Shown here: in pieces, positions 41,959 to 51,127 of the stretch
How the letters are laid out: the number at the start of each line of letters is the position of its first letter
How positions within the stretch are numbered: position 1 is the stretch's first letter
Assembly: GCA_900315955.1 (NCBI GenBank)
Contig: ONBC01000035.1
Location: 1 to 64,000 of the forward strand
DNA length: 64,000 nucleotides
Direction of reading: 5' to 3'
Source of the DNA: an uncultured Prevotella sp.
GTDB taxonomy: Bacteria > Bacteroidota > Bacteroidia > Bacteroidales > Bacteroidaceae
The notes under the pieces: generated by a model
Told to the model about the DNA's origin: nothing
The model's input: only the letters and a program-made list of their open reading frames with translations
Database searches by the model: none
Translations under genes and position numbers: made by a program

Positions 41959-42729
41959 TCAAACGGTTACCTCCATGCCATCGTAAGGGAACAGGAACCC
42001 TTCCGGCAGACGACGGTTTGCTTCGTCATAAAGGCCTATCTGATGTGTGACATGAATCAGATAAGTCTGTTCTGCTCCTATTCTTCTTGAAAAAGCAATA
42101 GCCTCATCGACAAGCATGTGGCTGTGGTGTGGCTTTTCCCATCTCAACGCATTGACAACGAGTATCCGCACCCCTTTAAGATAGGGAAGCTCCTCATCGG
42201 AGATCTCTTTCATGTCCGTTATGTAAGCCAAGGATCCGAAGCGATAGCCTAAGATTCTCAATTTGTCGTGCATGACCTCTATCGGCATCACTTCGATGTC
42301 GCCGATATGAAAAGGCTGATGCTTCTCTATCACCTTCATGTTGAACTTAGGCACACCGGGATAAGGATGTTCCTGAAAGCAATAAGGAAAATTGTGATAA
42401 ACCGTATCCACAGTCTGTCGATTGGCGTAGATATCCAAGTCGCCAAAGGCATAGCAGTAAGGGCGCAGGTCATCAAGTCCACCCGTATGATCGTAGTGCT
42501 CATGTGTCAGCAAGACAGCATCGATCTTCTTAAACGGCACTTTGAGGAGTTGCATCCGGATATCCGGCCCGCAATCGATAAGAATGCGTGTCGTCTCCGA
42601 TTCCAACAAGGCAGCCGTCCGGAACCGATGATCACGCGGATCCGTACTCTTGCAAACCTCACATGGGCACCCTATCACAGGCACACCTGTAGAGGTTCCG
42701 GTACCTAAGAACGTCAGCTTCATCATCAT
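41959..42729 (-). CDS. MBL-fold metallo-hydrolase (PhnP/RNase Z-like group)
   Basis: A 256-residue metallo-beta-lactamase fold protein. It begins KLTFLGTGTSTGVPVIGCPC with a CPCEVC cysteine pair, then RILIDCGPDIRMQLL, the metal motif LLTHEHYDHTGGLDDLRPY, a KILGYRFGSLAYITD-like strand and HSHMLVDEAI. The opening motif and the early cysteines match PhnP-type phosphodiesterases, which open cyclic ribose phosphates; other members process RNA or lipoate intermediates. The start has three ATG codons in a row (42729, 42726, 42723). It follows murB by 20 bases and is probably co-transcribed. Confidence 0.9.
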   Translation of the reverse strand: MMMKLTFLGTGTSTGVPVIGCPCEVCKSTDPRDHRFRTAALLESETTRILIDCGPDIRMQLLKVPFKKIDAVLLTHEHYDHTGGLDDLRPYCYAFGDLDIYANRQTVDTVYHNFPYCFQEHPYPGVPKFNMKVIEKHQPFHIGDIEVMPIEVMHDKLRILGYRFGSLAYITDMKEISDEELPYLKGVRILVVNALRWEKPHHSHMLVDEAIAFSRRIGAEQTYLIHVTHQIGLYDEANRRLPEGFLFPYDGMEVTV

Positions 42730-42749
42730 TTATATGCTCTTGACCTCAA

Positions 42750-43781
42750 TTATATGATATTGACCTCCGGCTTAATATCGAGACCAAATTTCTCCTTGAC
42801 ATCGTGCTGCACGGCATGCATCAGGTTGACGACATCCTCACCTTTCGCGCCTCCGTGGTTCACAAGGATCAGCGCTTGCTTCTCATATACTCCCACCTTT
42901 CCGAGCGAACGGCCTTTCCAGCCACATTGGTCGATCATCCATCCCGCCGGAATTTTGTATTTCATCGTTCCATCAGCTTGTGGCATCTCAAAGAACCGCA
43001 AGTCAGCATGTTCCGTTTTCAGCTTCGCGAACGTTGCGGCATCCACGATGGGATTCATAAAGAAACTTCCTGCATTGCCAAGCACCATCGGATCAGGAAG
43101 CTTTGCCTCACGGATCTCAACAATCGTCTCACGCAGATTCTCTCCCGTGAGCTGACTTTCTGTGATGCCTTTGGCTTCCAATTGTTTACGCACGTTGCCA
43201 TAATCGAGCTCCGGCCGGAAAGCACGGGAGAGCTGATAAGTGACATAGAGAATGAGGTATTTGTTTTTCCACTCATGCTTAAACTTGCTCTGACGATAAC
43301 TGTAGCCACAGTCGGAGGCATGAATGGTCACGACCTTGCCCGAGCCGATTTCAACAGCCTCGATCTCAGTCAGCACATCTTTTATTTCTGCTCCGTAAGC
43401 TCCAATGTTCTGCACAGCCGAAGCCCCACACTCGCCTGGAATGAGACTGAGATTCTCCAACCCATGATAGCCATGCCGCACCGCATAGTCGACGACATCA
43501 TCGAAGGTTGTGCCCGCCCAGCATCTCAAGCATGGCTCATTACTTCCTTGCTGCAGGACAACAGAGATATCGAAACGCTTCGCCGGTGTGATGACCTTTC
43601 CACGGAAATCCTGTGTGAGCAAAAGATTGCTTCCTCCTCCCAACAGCAGGAAAGGCGCTTGCAAGTCTTTGGCTATAAGAACGGCATCGTGCTCGTTTTC
43701 ATAGACAATATACTCGTCACACTTCTGATCGATATTGAATGTGTTGTCGTGCAACAGCGAATGGTTCTTCTCTACTTGCAT
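42750..43781 (-). CDS. murB: UDP-N-acetylmuramate dehydrogenase (UDP-N-acetylenolpyruvoylglucosamine reductase)
   Basis: A 343-residue FAD enzyme that reduces UDP-GlcNAc-enolpyruvate to UDP-MurNAc, the second committed step in peptidoglycan synthesis. Seen are FLLLGGGSNLLLTQDF (FAD binding), GLENLSLIPGECGASAVQNIGAYG, SDCGYSYRQSKFK, and the catalytic region GNAGSFFMNPIV, then AGWMIDQCGWKG near the end. It is a type I MurB like that of E. coli. The ATG at 43781 (MQVEKNHSLL) is preferred to a TTG two codons earlier. It lies 11 bases after the DUF4348-like gene. Confidence 0.96.
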   Translation of the reverse strand: MQVEKNHSLLHDNTFNIDQKCDEYIVYENEHDAVLIAKDLQAPFLLLGGGSNLLLTQDFRGKVITPAKRFDISVVLQQGSNEPCLRCWAGTTFDDVVDYAVRHGYHGLENLSLIPGECGASAVQNIGAYGAEIKDVLTEIEAVEIGSGKVVTIHASDCGYSYRQSKFKHEWKNKYLILYVTYQLSRAFRPELDYGNVRKQLEAKGITESQLTGENLRETIVEIREAKLPDPMVLGNAGSFFMNPIVDAATFAKLKTEHADLRFFEMPQADGTMKYKIPAGWMIDQCGWKGRSLGKVGVYEKQALILVNHGGAKGEDVVNLMHAVQHDVKEKFGLDIKPEVNII

Positions 43782-43792
43782 AGTCAAGAAAA

Positions 43793-44650
43793 TTATGCGT
43801 TAAACTTGATAAGTTTCCAATGCTTTCCAATCTTCCGGAAGTACATTTCTATCTCTAAGGAGTTGGAGATTCCTCGGATGACAAAGAGCTTTCGCTTCGA
43901 TTCCGTGTAATGCTGTCCGTAGATGATGTTGTAAATCTTATCCTTAGGTATGAGCGCAGGCTTAAAATCCGGCCATTGCTGGGGCATCATCACTCCATTG
44001 ATATCAGCAAAGTCGTTATTGGGATCAGGAGCTGTAAACTCCACCTCATCCGCCATGGAAGCAACCTGATAAGCAGAATCACGCGAGAAACGGTCGTAGA
44101 AACGCAGGAAGTCGGCATTCTCATTCGTATACATCTTTTTATAGTTGAGCGATGTCATCATAAACTGACCGTTGATGCGATTGAAGAGGAACTGCTGGAC
44201 CAGTTTCTTCCGAAAGAAGATCTTCTCAATCACCACATGATTGACCGCAGTATCCTTAACAAGATTCATCTGCCTGGCATTATCGAAGATGAGCGTGTAA
44301 TACTGCTGTCGCATAAAGAAATGCTCCATCTTCCACTCCTTCTCCGATATTTCCCGCTTCAACTTACCATTATAGTAAACCTTCAGCGGAAAGACGATAC
44401 GCTTCTTCTGCAGTCTGCGATTTGCTGCAAAGTTGAAAATGAAATCATCAAAGAGCTCATCAGCAGCCTTAGGCATTGGGGTCTCTTCAATAAGAGCTTC
44501 TGTAGAATCTATTGAAGAAGTATCTGCCAATACAGAGTCTGCCGTTGAATCTCCTTCCGGCTTCGGTTTCTTATCCGTGCAGCTCGTAGGAGCTACGAAG
44601 ATTGTCAGAAAGAGAAACAACAAAACGCCTGAAAAAAATACTTTTCTCAT
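43793..44650 (-). CDS. hypothetical lipoprotein (DUF4348-like)
   Basis: A 285-residue predicted lipoprotein. The start at 44650 (MRKVFFSGVLLFLFLTIFVA, lipobox PTSC) is preferred; a longer frame to 44767 adds 39 residues, crosses the promoter and overlaps the divergent pheS leader. After an acidic linker, DELFDDFIFNFAANRRLQKKRI and EWKMEHFFMRQQYYTLIFDN lead into a mixed alpha/beta domain ending in MYFRKIGKHWKLIKFNA, like the DUF4348 group. No function is known. It is the first gene of a set with murB and the MBL hydrolase and has a good promoter upstream. Confidence 0.8.
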   Translation of the reverse strand: MRKVFFSGVLLFLFLTIFVAPTSCTDKKPKPEGDSTADSVLADTSSIDSTEALIEETPMPKAADELFDDFIFNFAANRRLQKKRIVFPLKVYYNGKLKREISEKEWKMEHFFMRQQYYTLIFDNARQMNLVKDTAVNHVVIEKIFFRKKLVQQFLFNRINGQFMMTSLNYKKMYTNENADFLRFYDRFSRDSAYQVASMADEVEFTAPDPNNDFADINGVMMPQQWPDFKPALIPKDKIYNIIYGQHYTESKRKLFVIRGISNSLEIEMYFRKIGKHWKLIKFNA

Positions 44651-44670
44651 AACATACGAATTAACAAGCG

Positions 44671-44701
44671 CAAAATTACGCATAATTTTTAAGATACAAT
44701 A
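44671..44701 (-). promoter_or_regulatory. promoter of the DUF4348-murB operon
   Basis: On the minus strand, ATTG (44701 to 44698), a 19-base spacer and TAATTTTG (44678 to 44671) fit the consensus, with a leader of about 15 bases before 44650. Confidence 0.6.
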
Positions 44702-44722
44702 TCCTTTATGCGATAAAATTAG

Positions 44723-44730
44723 TAACTTTG
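44723..44730 (+). promoter_or_regulatory. -7 element of pheS
   Basis: TAACTTTG, 61 bases before the pheS ATG and divergent from the DUF4348-murB promoter. Confidence 0.5.
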
Positions 44731-44791
44731 CACACAACAAAGGCTTATGAGCCTCGTTTTTATTCATAGAACAAGAAAATCATATTCAAAC

Positions 44792-45829
44792 ATGTTGTTA
44801 GACAAGATAGATGACCTTCTCAAGGAAGTGTCGCAACTCTCTGCCAAGAACGCAGAAGACGTTGAACAACTCAGAATAAAATATCTGAGCAAGAAAGGCG
44901 AGATCAGTGAGCTCATGGATGAGTTCCGCACAGTAGCCAAAGACAAGAAAAAGGAGTTTGGTATCAAGATCAACGAGCTCAAGAAAACGGCAACGGAGCG
45001 AATCAACCAGTTGCGCGAAGAAGTTGAGACCACGGAGACGGGCGAGGAGAGCATTGACCTCACACGTTCCGCCTATCCCGTCAACTTAGGCACACGCCAT
45101 CCGCTGACCATCGTTCGCAACGAGATCATCGAGATCTTCCAGCGCATGGGCTTCACGCTCTTCCATGGTCCCGAGATCGACGACGACCAGCACGTCTTCA
45201 CCATGCTCAACTTTGCGGCAGACCACCCCGCACGAGACATGCAGGATACGTTCTTCATCTCGCAGAATCCTAACGATGTGACCAAGAACGTGCTGCTCCG
45301 TTCCCATACATCCGGTGACGAGGCTCATTATATGGAGACGCACGAGCCGCCTATCCGCGTGCTCTGCCCAGGACGAGTCTATCGCAACGAGGCTATCTCC
45401 GCACGTGCCCACTGCTTCTTCCATCAGGTCGAAGGCCTCTATGTGGACAAGGGTGTGAGTTTCACCGATCTCAAGCAGGTGCTCCTCACTTTCGCACGCG
45501 AGATGTTCGGGCCCGATACTAAAATTCGTCTGCGTCCCTCCTTCTTCCCTTTCACCGAGCCGAGCGCAGAGATGGATATCTCCTGCACCATTTGCGGAGG
45601 TAAAGGCTGCAACTTCTGTAAGCACACCGGGTGGGTAGAGATCCTCGGCTGTGGAATGGTTGATCCTCACGACCTCGCTGCGTGCAACATCGATCCCGAT
45701 GTGTATACAGGTTATGCTTTCGGTATGGGTGTCGAGCGTATCGCTAACCTCAAATATGGAGTCAACGACCTTCGCCTTTTCTCCGAGAACGATACACGCT
45801 TCCTCGAAGAGTTTAAGAGTGCCTATTAA
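44792..45829 (+). CDS. pheS: phenylalanyl-tRNA synthetase alpha subunit
   Basis: A 345-residue class II synthetase subunit. The N-terminal coiled-coil (1-90) contains VEQLRIKYLSKKGEIS. The catalytic core has RHPLTIVRNEIIEIFQRMGF, LLRSHTSGDEAHYM, RVYRNEAISARAHCFFHQVEG, and FPFTEPSAEMDISC, and the end is the family GYAFGMGVERIANLKYGVNDLR. It binds Phe-AMP as part of a (alpha-beta)2 enzyme; pheT is not in the window, so the two subunit genes are separated here. The ATG at 44792 is preferred over 44747, which lies in the leader. A hairpin follows the stop. Confidence 0.97.
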   Translation: MLLDKIDDLLKEVSQLSAKNAEDVEQLRIKYLSKKGEISELMDEFRTVAKDKKKEFGIKINELKKTATERINQLREEVETTETGEESIDLTRSAYPVNLGTRHPLTIVRNEIIEIFQRMGFTLFHGPEIDDDQHVFTMLNFAADHPARDMQDTFFISQNPNDVTKNVLLRSHTSGDEAHYMETHEPPIRVLCPGRVYRNEAISARAHCFFHQVEGLYVDKGVSFTDLKQVLLTFAREMFGPDTKIRLRPSFFPFTEPSAEMDISCTICGGKGCNFCKHTGWVEILGCGMVDPHDLAACNIDPDVYTGYAFGMGVERIANLKYGVNDLRLFSENDTRFLEEFKSAY

Positions 45830-45839
45830 ATAAAATGTG

Positions 45840-45873
45840 ATGGGTGTTGGATGAAAAATCATCCTACACCCAT
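45840..45873 (+). terminator. hairpin after pheS
   Basis: ATGGGTGTTGGATG and CATCCTACACCCAT pair with one mismatch around AAAAAT. There is no clear T-tract, so termination strength is uncertain. Confidence 0.65.
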
Positions 45874-45932
45874 TACTATTCTAAAAGACTAACGTAAATC
45901 CAAAAAGAAAACTAACTAAAGTATTGAGAACT

Positions 45933-47126
45933 ATGGGAAAACTTAGAACTAAACTTATTGCAGCCACCATGACTGTAGCTGCGCTCGCTGCCTGTGGATC
46001 TACAACAGACACGCAAATGACTGAGAGCGGGCTTAACCCAAAAGACTTTGATTCTACCGTACAAGGCAAGAAAACAGAGCTCATCACGCTCAAGAACAGC
46101 AACGGCATGGAGGTATGTCTCACCAACTATGGTGCCCGCATTGTTTCTCTCTGCGTGCCTGATAAGAATGGGAAAAACACCGACGTAGTGCTCGGCTACG
46201 ACAATATACGTCAATATGCCGACACATTGAATTCACCGTCCGACTTCGGTTCTTGCGTAGGCCGATATGCCAACCGCATCAAGAACGCAAAGCTCGTTGT
46301 CGAGGGGAAGACCTACAATCTCAGACCTAACGACCATGGCAACTGCCTGCACGGAGGCGCTAACACGGGATGGCAAAACAAGGTCTACGATGTTCAGGCT
46401 AAGACCGATTCGTCAATCGTTTTTGCGATCACTTCACCCGATGGAGACAACGGCTTCCCAGGAATCGTGAAAGCTACAGCAACCTATACGCTGAAGAACA
46501 ACAACACGCTCGACATTGTCTTCCAGGCTACAACCGACAAAGAGACCGTGGTCAACATGACCAACCACTCTTACTTCAACCTCAACGGCAACCCTTCAAA
46601 GAAAGGCGAGAATCAGATCATGTATATCAATGCAGACAGCTTCACACCTTCCGACAGCCTCTATATTCCCACCGGCGAGATAAAATCGGTCGATGGAACA
46701 CCAATGGATTTCCGAAAGCCACACGCACTCGCTGAGCACATCAACGAATTCTCTTATGACCAAATAAAGAACGCTACAGGATACGATCACAACTGGGTGC
46801 TCAACACCTTCAAGAACGGCAAGGGCGATGACAAGACGGTGGCTGCAAGCCTCTACTCGCCTGTTACTGGCATCCTGCTCGAGGTCTTCACCAATGAGCC
46901 GGGCCTCCAGGTATACACAGGCAACTTCCAAGGTACAGGCATTCCCTGCAAACACGGCATCAAATACCCGAAACACGTCAGCGTCTGCTTCGAGAGTCAG
47001 AAATTTCCCGACTCACCGACCAAGTATACGGCTCACACCGCAGGATGGGAGTATTCGAACCCTTATCTGAAGCCCGGACAGAAATATTACAGCCATTTAG
47101 CCTTCAAATTCTCCGTGAAGAAATAA
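45933..47126 (+). CDS. galM: aldose 1-epimerase (galactose mutarotase), predicted lipoprotein
   Basis: A 397-residue mutarotase that interconverts alpha and beta anomers of aldoses. The start at 45933 gives a signal ending in LAAC (about Cys20), so it is probably lipidated and periplasmic, unlike the cytosolic E. coli enzyme. Seen are NYGARIVSLCVPDKNG, SCVGRYANRI, the catalytic NDHGNCLHGG, TNHSYFNLNG (catalytic His) and GYDHNW, and the C-terminal EVFTNEPGLQVYTGNF with the catalytic Glu. An alternative TTG start three codons earlier is unlikely. It is followed by a strong terminator. Confidence 0.95.
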   Translation: MGKLRTKLIAATMTVAALAACGSTTDTQMTESGLNPKDFDSTVQGKKTELITLKNSNGMEVCLTNYGARIVSLCVPDKNGKNTDVVLGYDNIRQYADTLNSPSDFGSCVGRYANRIKNAKLVVEGKTYNLRPNDHGNCLHGGANTGWQNKVYDVQAKTDSSIVFAITSPDGDNGFPGIVKATATYTLKNNNTLDIVFQATTDKETVVNMTNHSYFNLNGNPSKKGENQIMYINADSFTPSDSLYIPTGEIKSVDGTPMDFRKPHALAEHINEFSYDQIKNATGYDHNWVLNTFKNGKGDDKTVAASLYSPVTGILLEVFTNEPGLQVYTGNFQGTGIPCKHGIKYPKHVSVCFESQKFPDSPTKYTAHTAGWEYSNPYLKPGQKYYSHLAFKFSVKK

Positions 47127-47173
47127 TTCAACCTTATGATATATAATTAATTGTATGTTACTTGGTTAGAAAT

Positions 47174-47229
47174 GTGGGTGAGCAAAGGTGTCAGTGAAAT
47201 GACACACCTTATGCCCACCCATTTTTTTT
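47174..47229 (+). terminator. galM terminator
   Basis: A long stem, GTGGGTGAGCAAAGGTGTCA and TGACACACCTTATGCCCAC, pairs with two mismatches around GTGAAA and is followed by a T8 run. Confidence 0.85.
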
Positions 47230-47286
47230 GCGACAATTTGCCACATTTTTGATACTTAAGTATTCTTTCTTTTATCTCAAAATCGT

Positions 47287-47294
47287 TATCTTTG
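47287..47294 (+). promoter_or_regulatory. -7 element of tkt
   Basis: TATCTTTG, 36 bases before the tkt ATG. Confidence 0.5.
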
Positions 47295-47330
47295 CAGCAT
47301 TCAAAGAGATTGTTAATAAACCATATACCT

Positions 47331-49355
47331 ATGAATGACATTAAAGTTATGAACCATGCCGCTGACAACATCCGCATTCTTGCAGCCAGCATGGTAGAGA
47401 AAGCTAAGTCAGGGCATCCAGGAGGTGCCATGGGCGGAGCCGATTTCATCAACGTGCTCTTCTCCGAATATCTCGTTTGGGATCCGTCAGATCCTACATG
47501 GACAGGGCGCGACCGCTTCTATCTCGATCCGGGGCACATGAGCCCGATGCTCTACAGCGCATTGACGCTCCAAGGCCGTTTCTCTATGGATGACATCAAG
47601 CAGTTCCGCCAGTGGGGATCCCCTTGTCCGGGTCATCCCGAGCTTGATGTTCTTCATGGTATAGAGAACTCATCGGGTCCCTTAGGTCAGGGTCATGCCA
47701 TGGCTGCCGGTGCTGCTGTGGCAGAGAAGTTTCTTGAGGCTCGCTTAGGCCACGAAGTGATGCAGCACCATATCTACGCTTACATCTCCGACGGAGGCAT
47801 AGAGGAAGAGATCTCACAGGGCGTGGGTCGTCTTGCCGGCAAGCTCTGTCTCGACAACCTCATTATGTTCTACGATGCCAACGACATCCAGCTCTCCACC
47901 GAGGTGGACGTGGTGATGAAGGAAGACACCGCGGCCAAATACCGCGCCTGGGGCTGGACCGTTATGGAGATCGACGGCAACGACGTGAAGCAGATTCGCA
48001 CCGCCCTCGACAAGGCGCTCGCGGGTACAGGTCATCCCGTGCTCATCATCGGCAAGACCGTGATGGGTAAGGGTGCGCTGAAGGCTGACGGCTCAAGCTA
48101 TGAGCACAACGTCAAGACCCACGGCGCTCCGCTCGGTGACGGTGCCTACATCAATACCATCAAGCACCTCGGCGGCGATCCCGAAAACCCATTCGTCATC
48201 TTCGACGACGTGAAGAAGCTATACGCCGACCGCGCAGCAGACCTGAAAAAGATCGTAGCTGAACGAAAGGCGACAGAAGCAAAGTGGGCCACAGAGAACC
48301 CCGACAAAAAGAAACTCATGGACGACTGGTTCTCCGGAAAAGCTCCGGAAGTGAACTGGAGCAAGGTTGAGCTGAAGCCCGACAGCGCCACACGCGCCGC
48401 GTCCTCCGCTTGTCTGAAAGTGTTGGCTCAAGAGGTGCCCAACATGATCTGCGCCTCTGCCGACCTGTGCAACTCTGATAAGACGGACGGATTCCTCAAA
48501 GAAACCCACAATCTCGAAGCAGGCGACTTCACCGGTGCCTTCTTCCAGGCTGGAGTGAGCGAGCTCACGATGGCCGACATGTGCATCGGCATGATGCTCC
48601 ACGGCGGTGTCATTGCTGCCATGGGCACATTCTTCGTATTCTCCGACTATATGAAGCCGGCCATCCGTATGGCTGCGCTCATGCGTGTCCCCGTGAAGTT
48701 TATCTGGAGCCACGACGCGTTCCGTGTCGGCGAGGACGGCCCAACCCACGAGCCTGTGGAACAGGAAGCACAGATCCGCCTCATGGAGAAGCTTCAGAAC
48801 CATAAAGGACAGGACAGCGTGCGCGTCTTCCGCCCCGCCGACTGCTATGAAGCCAAAGTCTGCTGGCAGATGGCCATGGAGAACATGGACACTCCCACTG
48901 CCCTCATCTTCTCGCGCCAAACGGTCAAATGTCTTCCTGAAGGCAACGATTACGAGCAGGCCCGCAAGGGGGCTTACATCGTCAAAGGTGCTGATGACAA
49001 CCCTGACGTGATCCTTGTGGCCAGTGGTTCAGAGGTCTCCACGCTCGAAGACGGAGCCGAACTGCTGCGCAAGGATGGTATCCGCGTGCGCGTGGTGAGT
49101 GCGCCGTCCGAAGGTCTCTTCCGGCGCCAGCCTATAGGTTATCAGGAAAATGTACTGCCTTACAACGTGAAGAAGTTTGGGCTCACTGCCGGCCTCCCCT
49201 GCACCCTCGAAGGCCTTGTGGGAATCGGCCCCTACAGTCGCGTCTTCGGCTTGAGAAGCTTCGGATTCTCCGCACCCTACAAAGTGCTTGACGAAAAACT
49301 TGGATTTACCGGCGACAACGTCTACAAGCAGGTGAAGGAGTTCGTCTCCGAATAA
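47331..49355 (+). CDS. tkt: transketolase
   Basis: A 674-residue thiamine diphosphate enzyme of the non-oxidative pentose phosphate pathway, in the cytosol. Seen are SGHPGGAMGGADFI, GPLGQGHAMAAGAAVAEKF, the TPP-binding YISDGGIEEEISQG and NLIMFYDANDIQL, HNVKTHGAPLG, the pyrimidine-domain GVSELTMADMCIGMMLHGG and THDAFRVGEDGPTHEPVEQ-like sequence (WSHDAFRVGEDGPTHEP), and a C-terminal domain with VASGSEV. Length is normal. The ATG at 47331 was chosen; the upstream in-frame ATG at 47292 is within the promoter. Confidence 0.97.
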   Translation: MNDIKVMNHAADNIRILAASMVEKAKSGHPGGAMGGADFINVLFSEYLVWDPSDPTWTGRDRFYLDPGHMSPMLYSALTLQGRFSMDDIKQFRQWGSPCPGHPELDVLHGIENSSGPLGQGHAMAAGAAVAEKFLEARLGHEVMQHHIYAYISDGGIEEEISQGVGRLAGKLCLDNLIMFYDANDIQLSTEVDVVMKEDTAAKYRAWGWTVMEIDGNDVKQIRTALDKALAGTGHPVLIIGKTVMGKGALKADGSSYEHNVKTHGAPLGDGAYINTIKHLGGDPENPFVIFDDVKKLYADRAADLKKIVAERKATEAKWATENPDKKKLMDDWFSGKAPEVNWSKVELKPDSATRAASSACLKVLAQEVPNMICASADLCNSDKTDGFLKETHNLEAGDFTGAFFQAGVSELTMADMCIGMMLHGGVIAAMGTFFVFSDYMKPAIRMAALMRVPVKFIWSHDAFRVGEDGPTHEPVEQEAQIRLMEKLQNHKGQDSVRVFRPADCYEAKVCWQMAMENMDTPTALIFSRQTVKCLPEGNDYEQARKGAYIVKGADDNPDVILVASGSEVSTLEDGAELLRKDGIRVRVVSAPSEGLFRRQPIGYQENVLPYNVKKFGLTAGLPCTLEGLVGIGPYSRVFGLRSFGFSAPYKVLDEKLGFTGDNVYKQVKEFVSE

Positions 49356-49409
49356 TAACCTCCTATAAGGGTTATATCAAGACAATACCCAACCGTTACT
49401 AAGTCTTAT

Positions 49410-49456
49410 CGATTCAACAGAAATCAGCAAAAGGATTCTGTTGAATCGTTTTTTTT
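49410..49456 (+). terminator. tkt terminator
   Basis: CGATTCAACAGAA and TTCTGTTGAATCG pair perfectly, followed by eight T residues. Confidence 0.92.
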
Positions 49457-49629
49457 GCATCGGCTTCCTACGACAGCATCCTCTATAAACTTATGAAATT
49501 AATTTACGAAAAGTAAAAAGTCTTGTCAATGGAAATTGATGAAAGAGAAAAGAAAATGGGGGCGTGAATGGCGAAAAACAGGTTTCGTAGATGAGAAAAA
49601 AGTCAGAGGCCAGACCTTTCTACGGTCAG

Positions 49630-49739
49630 GTCACCTACCTTTAACGGTTAGGTCAGTGACATAACAGTTAAATGTCAGTGACTTAACCGTTAAATGTCAG
49701 TGACATAACAGTTAAATGTCAGTGACATAACAGTAGTAA
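49630..49739. repeat. 22-bp tandem repeat array C
   Basis: One degenerate unit (49630-49651) is followed by units at 49652, 49674, 49696 and 49718, each 22 bp and starting GTCAGTGACWTAAC. The last is cut short. The GTGACATAAC core resembles the GTGACACAAC of array B, but the other half of the unit differs. It lies between convergent tkt and lpxB. Confidence 0.9.
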
Positions 49740-49827
49740 GGTCGAAAGGTTGAAAGGGTTAGAGAAGTGCCACAAAGCAGAAAATACATTAATCTCCTGA
49801 TTAATAGCTATTTACCAACTTAACTCA

Positions 49828-49879
49828 AGAATCGCTTCTTTTCGTCCAAGCACACACTTGTTTGAAAAGAAACGATTCT
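49828..49879. terminator. hairpin downstream of lpxB
   Basis: AGAATCGCTTCTTTTC and GAAAAGAAACGATTCT are 16-base arms with one mismatch and a 20-base loop. It could end the surE-lpxB transcript. The rest of 49356-49942 holds the tkt terminator and array C; nothing else was seen. Confidence 0.55.
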
Positions 49880-49942
49880 CAGAGGGGGTTGCAGAAAAAA
49901 TATCTTGACGTTTTCTACTAAAAGCATTACGGCCACAGCCAA

Positions 49943-51127
49943 CTATACGGAGTGGATCTTCTCACAGATTATCTTCGCCGCATTCTCCGGTGCCGACTCG
50001 GTGCCCAAGCGGTCGCACACCACACGGTAGCCTTCAAGCATCTTTTCGCGGCGGGCCTGTCCCGGGAGAATGGCGAGGAGGTGCTTGCGGATATTGTCCA
50101 CACTGAACCTGTCGGCAAAAAGCTCGGGAACCACTTCTTCATCGGCGATGAGGTTGACCAGACTGATATATTTGCACTGGATGATATGGTTGAAGCCCCA
50201 TCGGATAATCTTCGGCACGGGGGTTTTGTAGCACACAACCTGCGGAACATTGAAGAGTGCCGTCTCCAAAGTCGCCGTGCCACTCGTCACCAACGCTGCG
50301 GTAGCATGGGCAAGGAGTGGATAGGTAGCATCGTGAACGGCATGAATGTCTGCCCCAGCGTTGACAGACACATCCTTGCGGCTGAGGGCCGGAGAGAAGG
50401 CAACCTTCTCATAGAACGCGTCGTCTATCGACGGTGCGCAGGCCAACACATACTGATAGTTGCCATTCATACTCCGCGCTACCCTAATCATCGCTGGCAG
50501 GTTGTCCTTGATCTCCTGTTTCCGGCTCCCGGCAAGCAGTGCAATGATGGGTTTGGAAGGATCCAGGTTGTTGCGTTGACAAAACGCATCCTTCGTCTCA
50601 TGGTAACCGGCCAGGAACGTACGGACCTCTTCCGCCGTGGGGTTGCCCACATAATGGATGGGGAAATGGTGTTTCTGCTCATAAAACGGCACCTCGAAAG
50701 GCAGAATGGAGAACATCTCGTCCACATTGCGCTTGATCGACTTGATGCGCCACTCTTTCCATGCCCATATCTTCGGTGAGATATAATAATAGACGGGGAT
50801 GTCGGTCTTGGCGTGCACGAACTTCGCGATGCCGAGGTTGAAGCCCGGATAGTCGACGAGGATGACGACATCAGGGCTCCATGCCACGATATCCTGCTTG
50901 CAGAACGCCATATTGCGGAAGATGGTGCGCAGATGAAGCAGCACGGGGATGAACCCCATGTAAGCCAGGTCTTTGTAATGGCGAACACGCGTGCCGCCCT
51001 CCGCAGCCATGAGATCACCCCCGAAGAAACGGAACTCAGCCTCAGGGTCTTCCTCCTTCAAGGCGTGCATCAGACGCGAGGCATGGAGGTCTCCGCTCGC
51101 CTCGCCTACAATCAGATAGTATCGCAT
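49943..51127 (-). CDS. lpxB: lipid-A-disaccharide synthase
   Basis: A 394-residue GT19 glycosyltransferase that joins UDP-2,3-diacylglucosamine to lipid X in lipid A synthesis on the inner face of the cytoplasmic membrane. Seen are MRYYLIVGEASGDLHASRLM, VVILVDYPGFNLGIAKF, YYISPKIWAWKEWR, FEVPFYEQ and PIHYVGNPTAEE, the donor-binding LLAGSRKQEIKDNLP and the ALVTSGTATLETALFNVPQVV motif. The ATG at 51127 gives the conserved start; a longer frame to 51208 has no family features. It overlaps the surE end by 16 bases. Confidence 0.96.
   Translation of the reverse strand: MRYYLIVGEASGDLHASRLMHALKEEDPEAEFRFFGGDLMAAEGGTRVRHYKDLAYMGFIPVLLHLRTIFRNMAFCKQDIVAWSPDVVILVDYPGFNLGIAKFVHAKTDIPVYYYISPKIWAWKEWRIKSIKRNVDEMFSILPFEVPFYEQKHHFPIHYVGNPTAEEVRTFLAGYHETKDAFCQRNNLDPSKPIIALLAGSRKQEIKDNLPAMIRVARSMNGNYQYVLACAPSIDDAFYEKVAFSPALSRKDVSVNAGADIHAVHDATYPLLAHATAALVTSGTATLETALFNVPQVVCYKTPVPKIIRWGFNHIIQCKYISLVNLIADEEVVPELFADRFSVDNIRKHLLAILPGQARREKMLEGYRVVCDRLGTESAPENAAKIICEKIHSV

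Noticed and set aside
42804..43910. 368-codon frame opposite murB
   Set aside because: murB has all motifs on the minus strand; the other frame crosses its end and the next gene without features.
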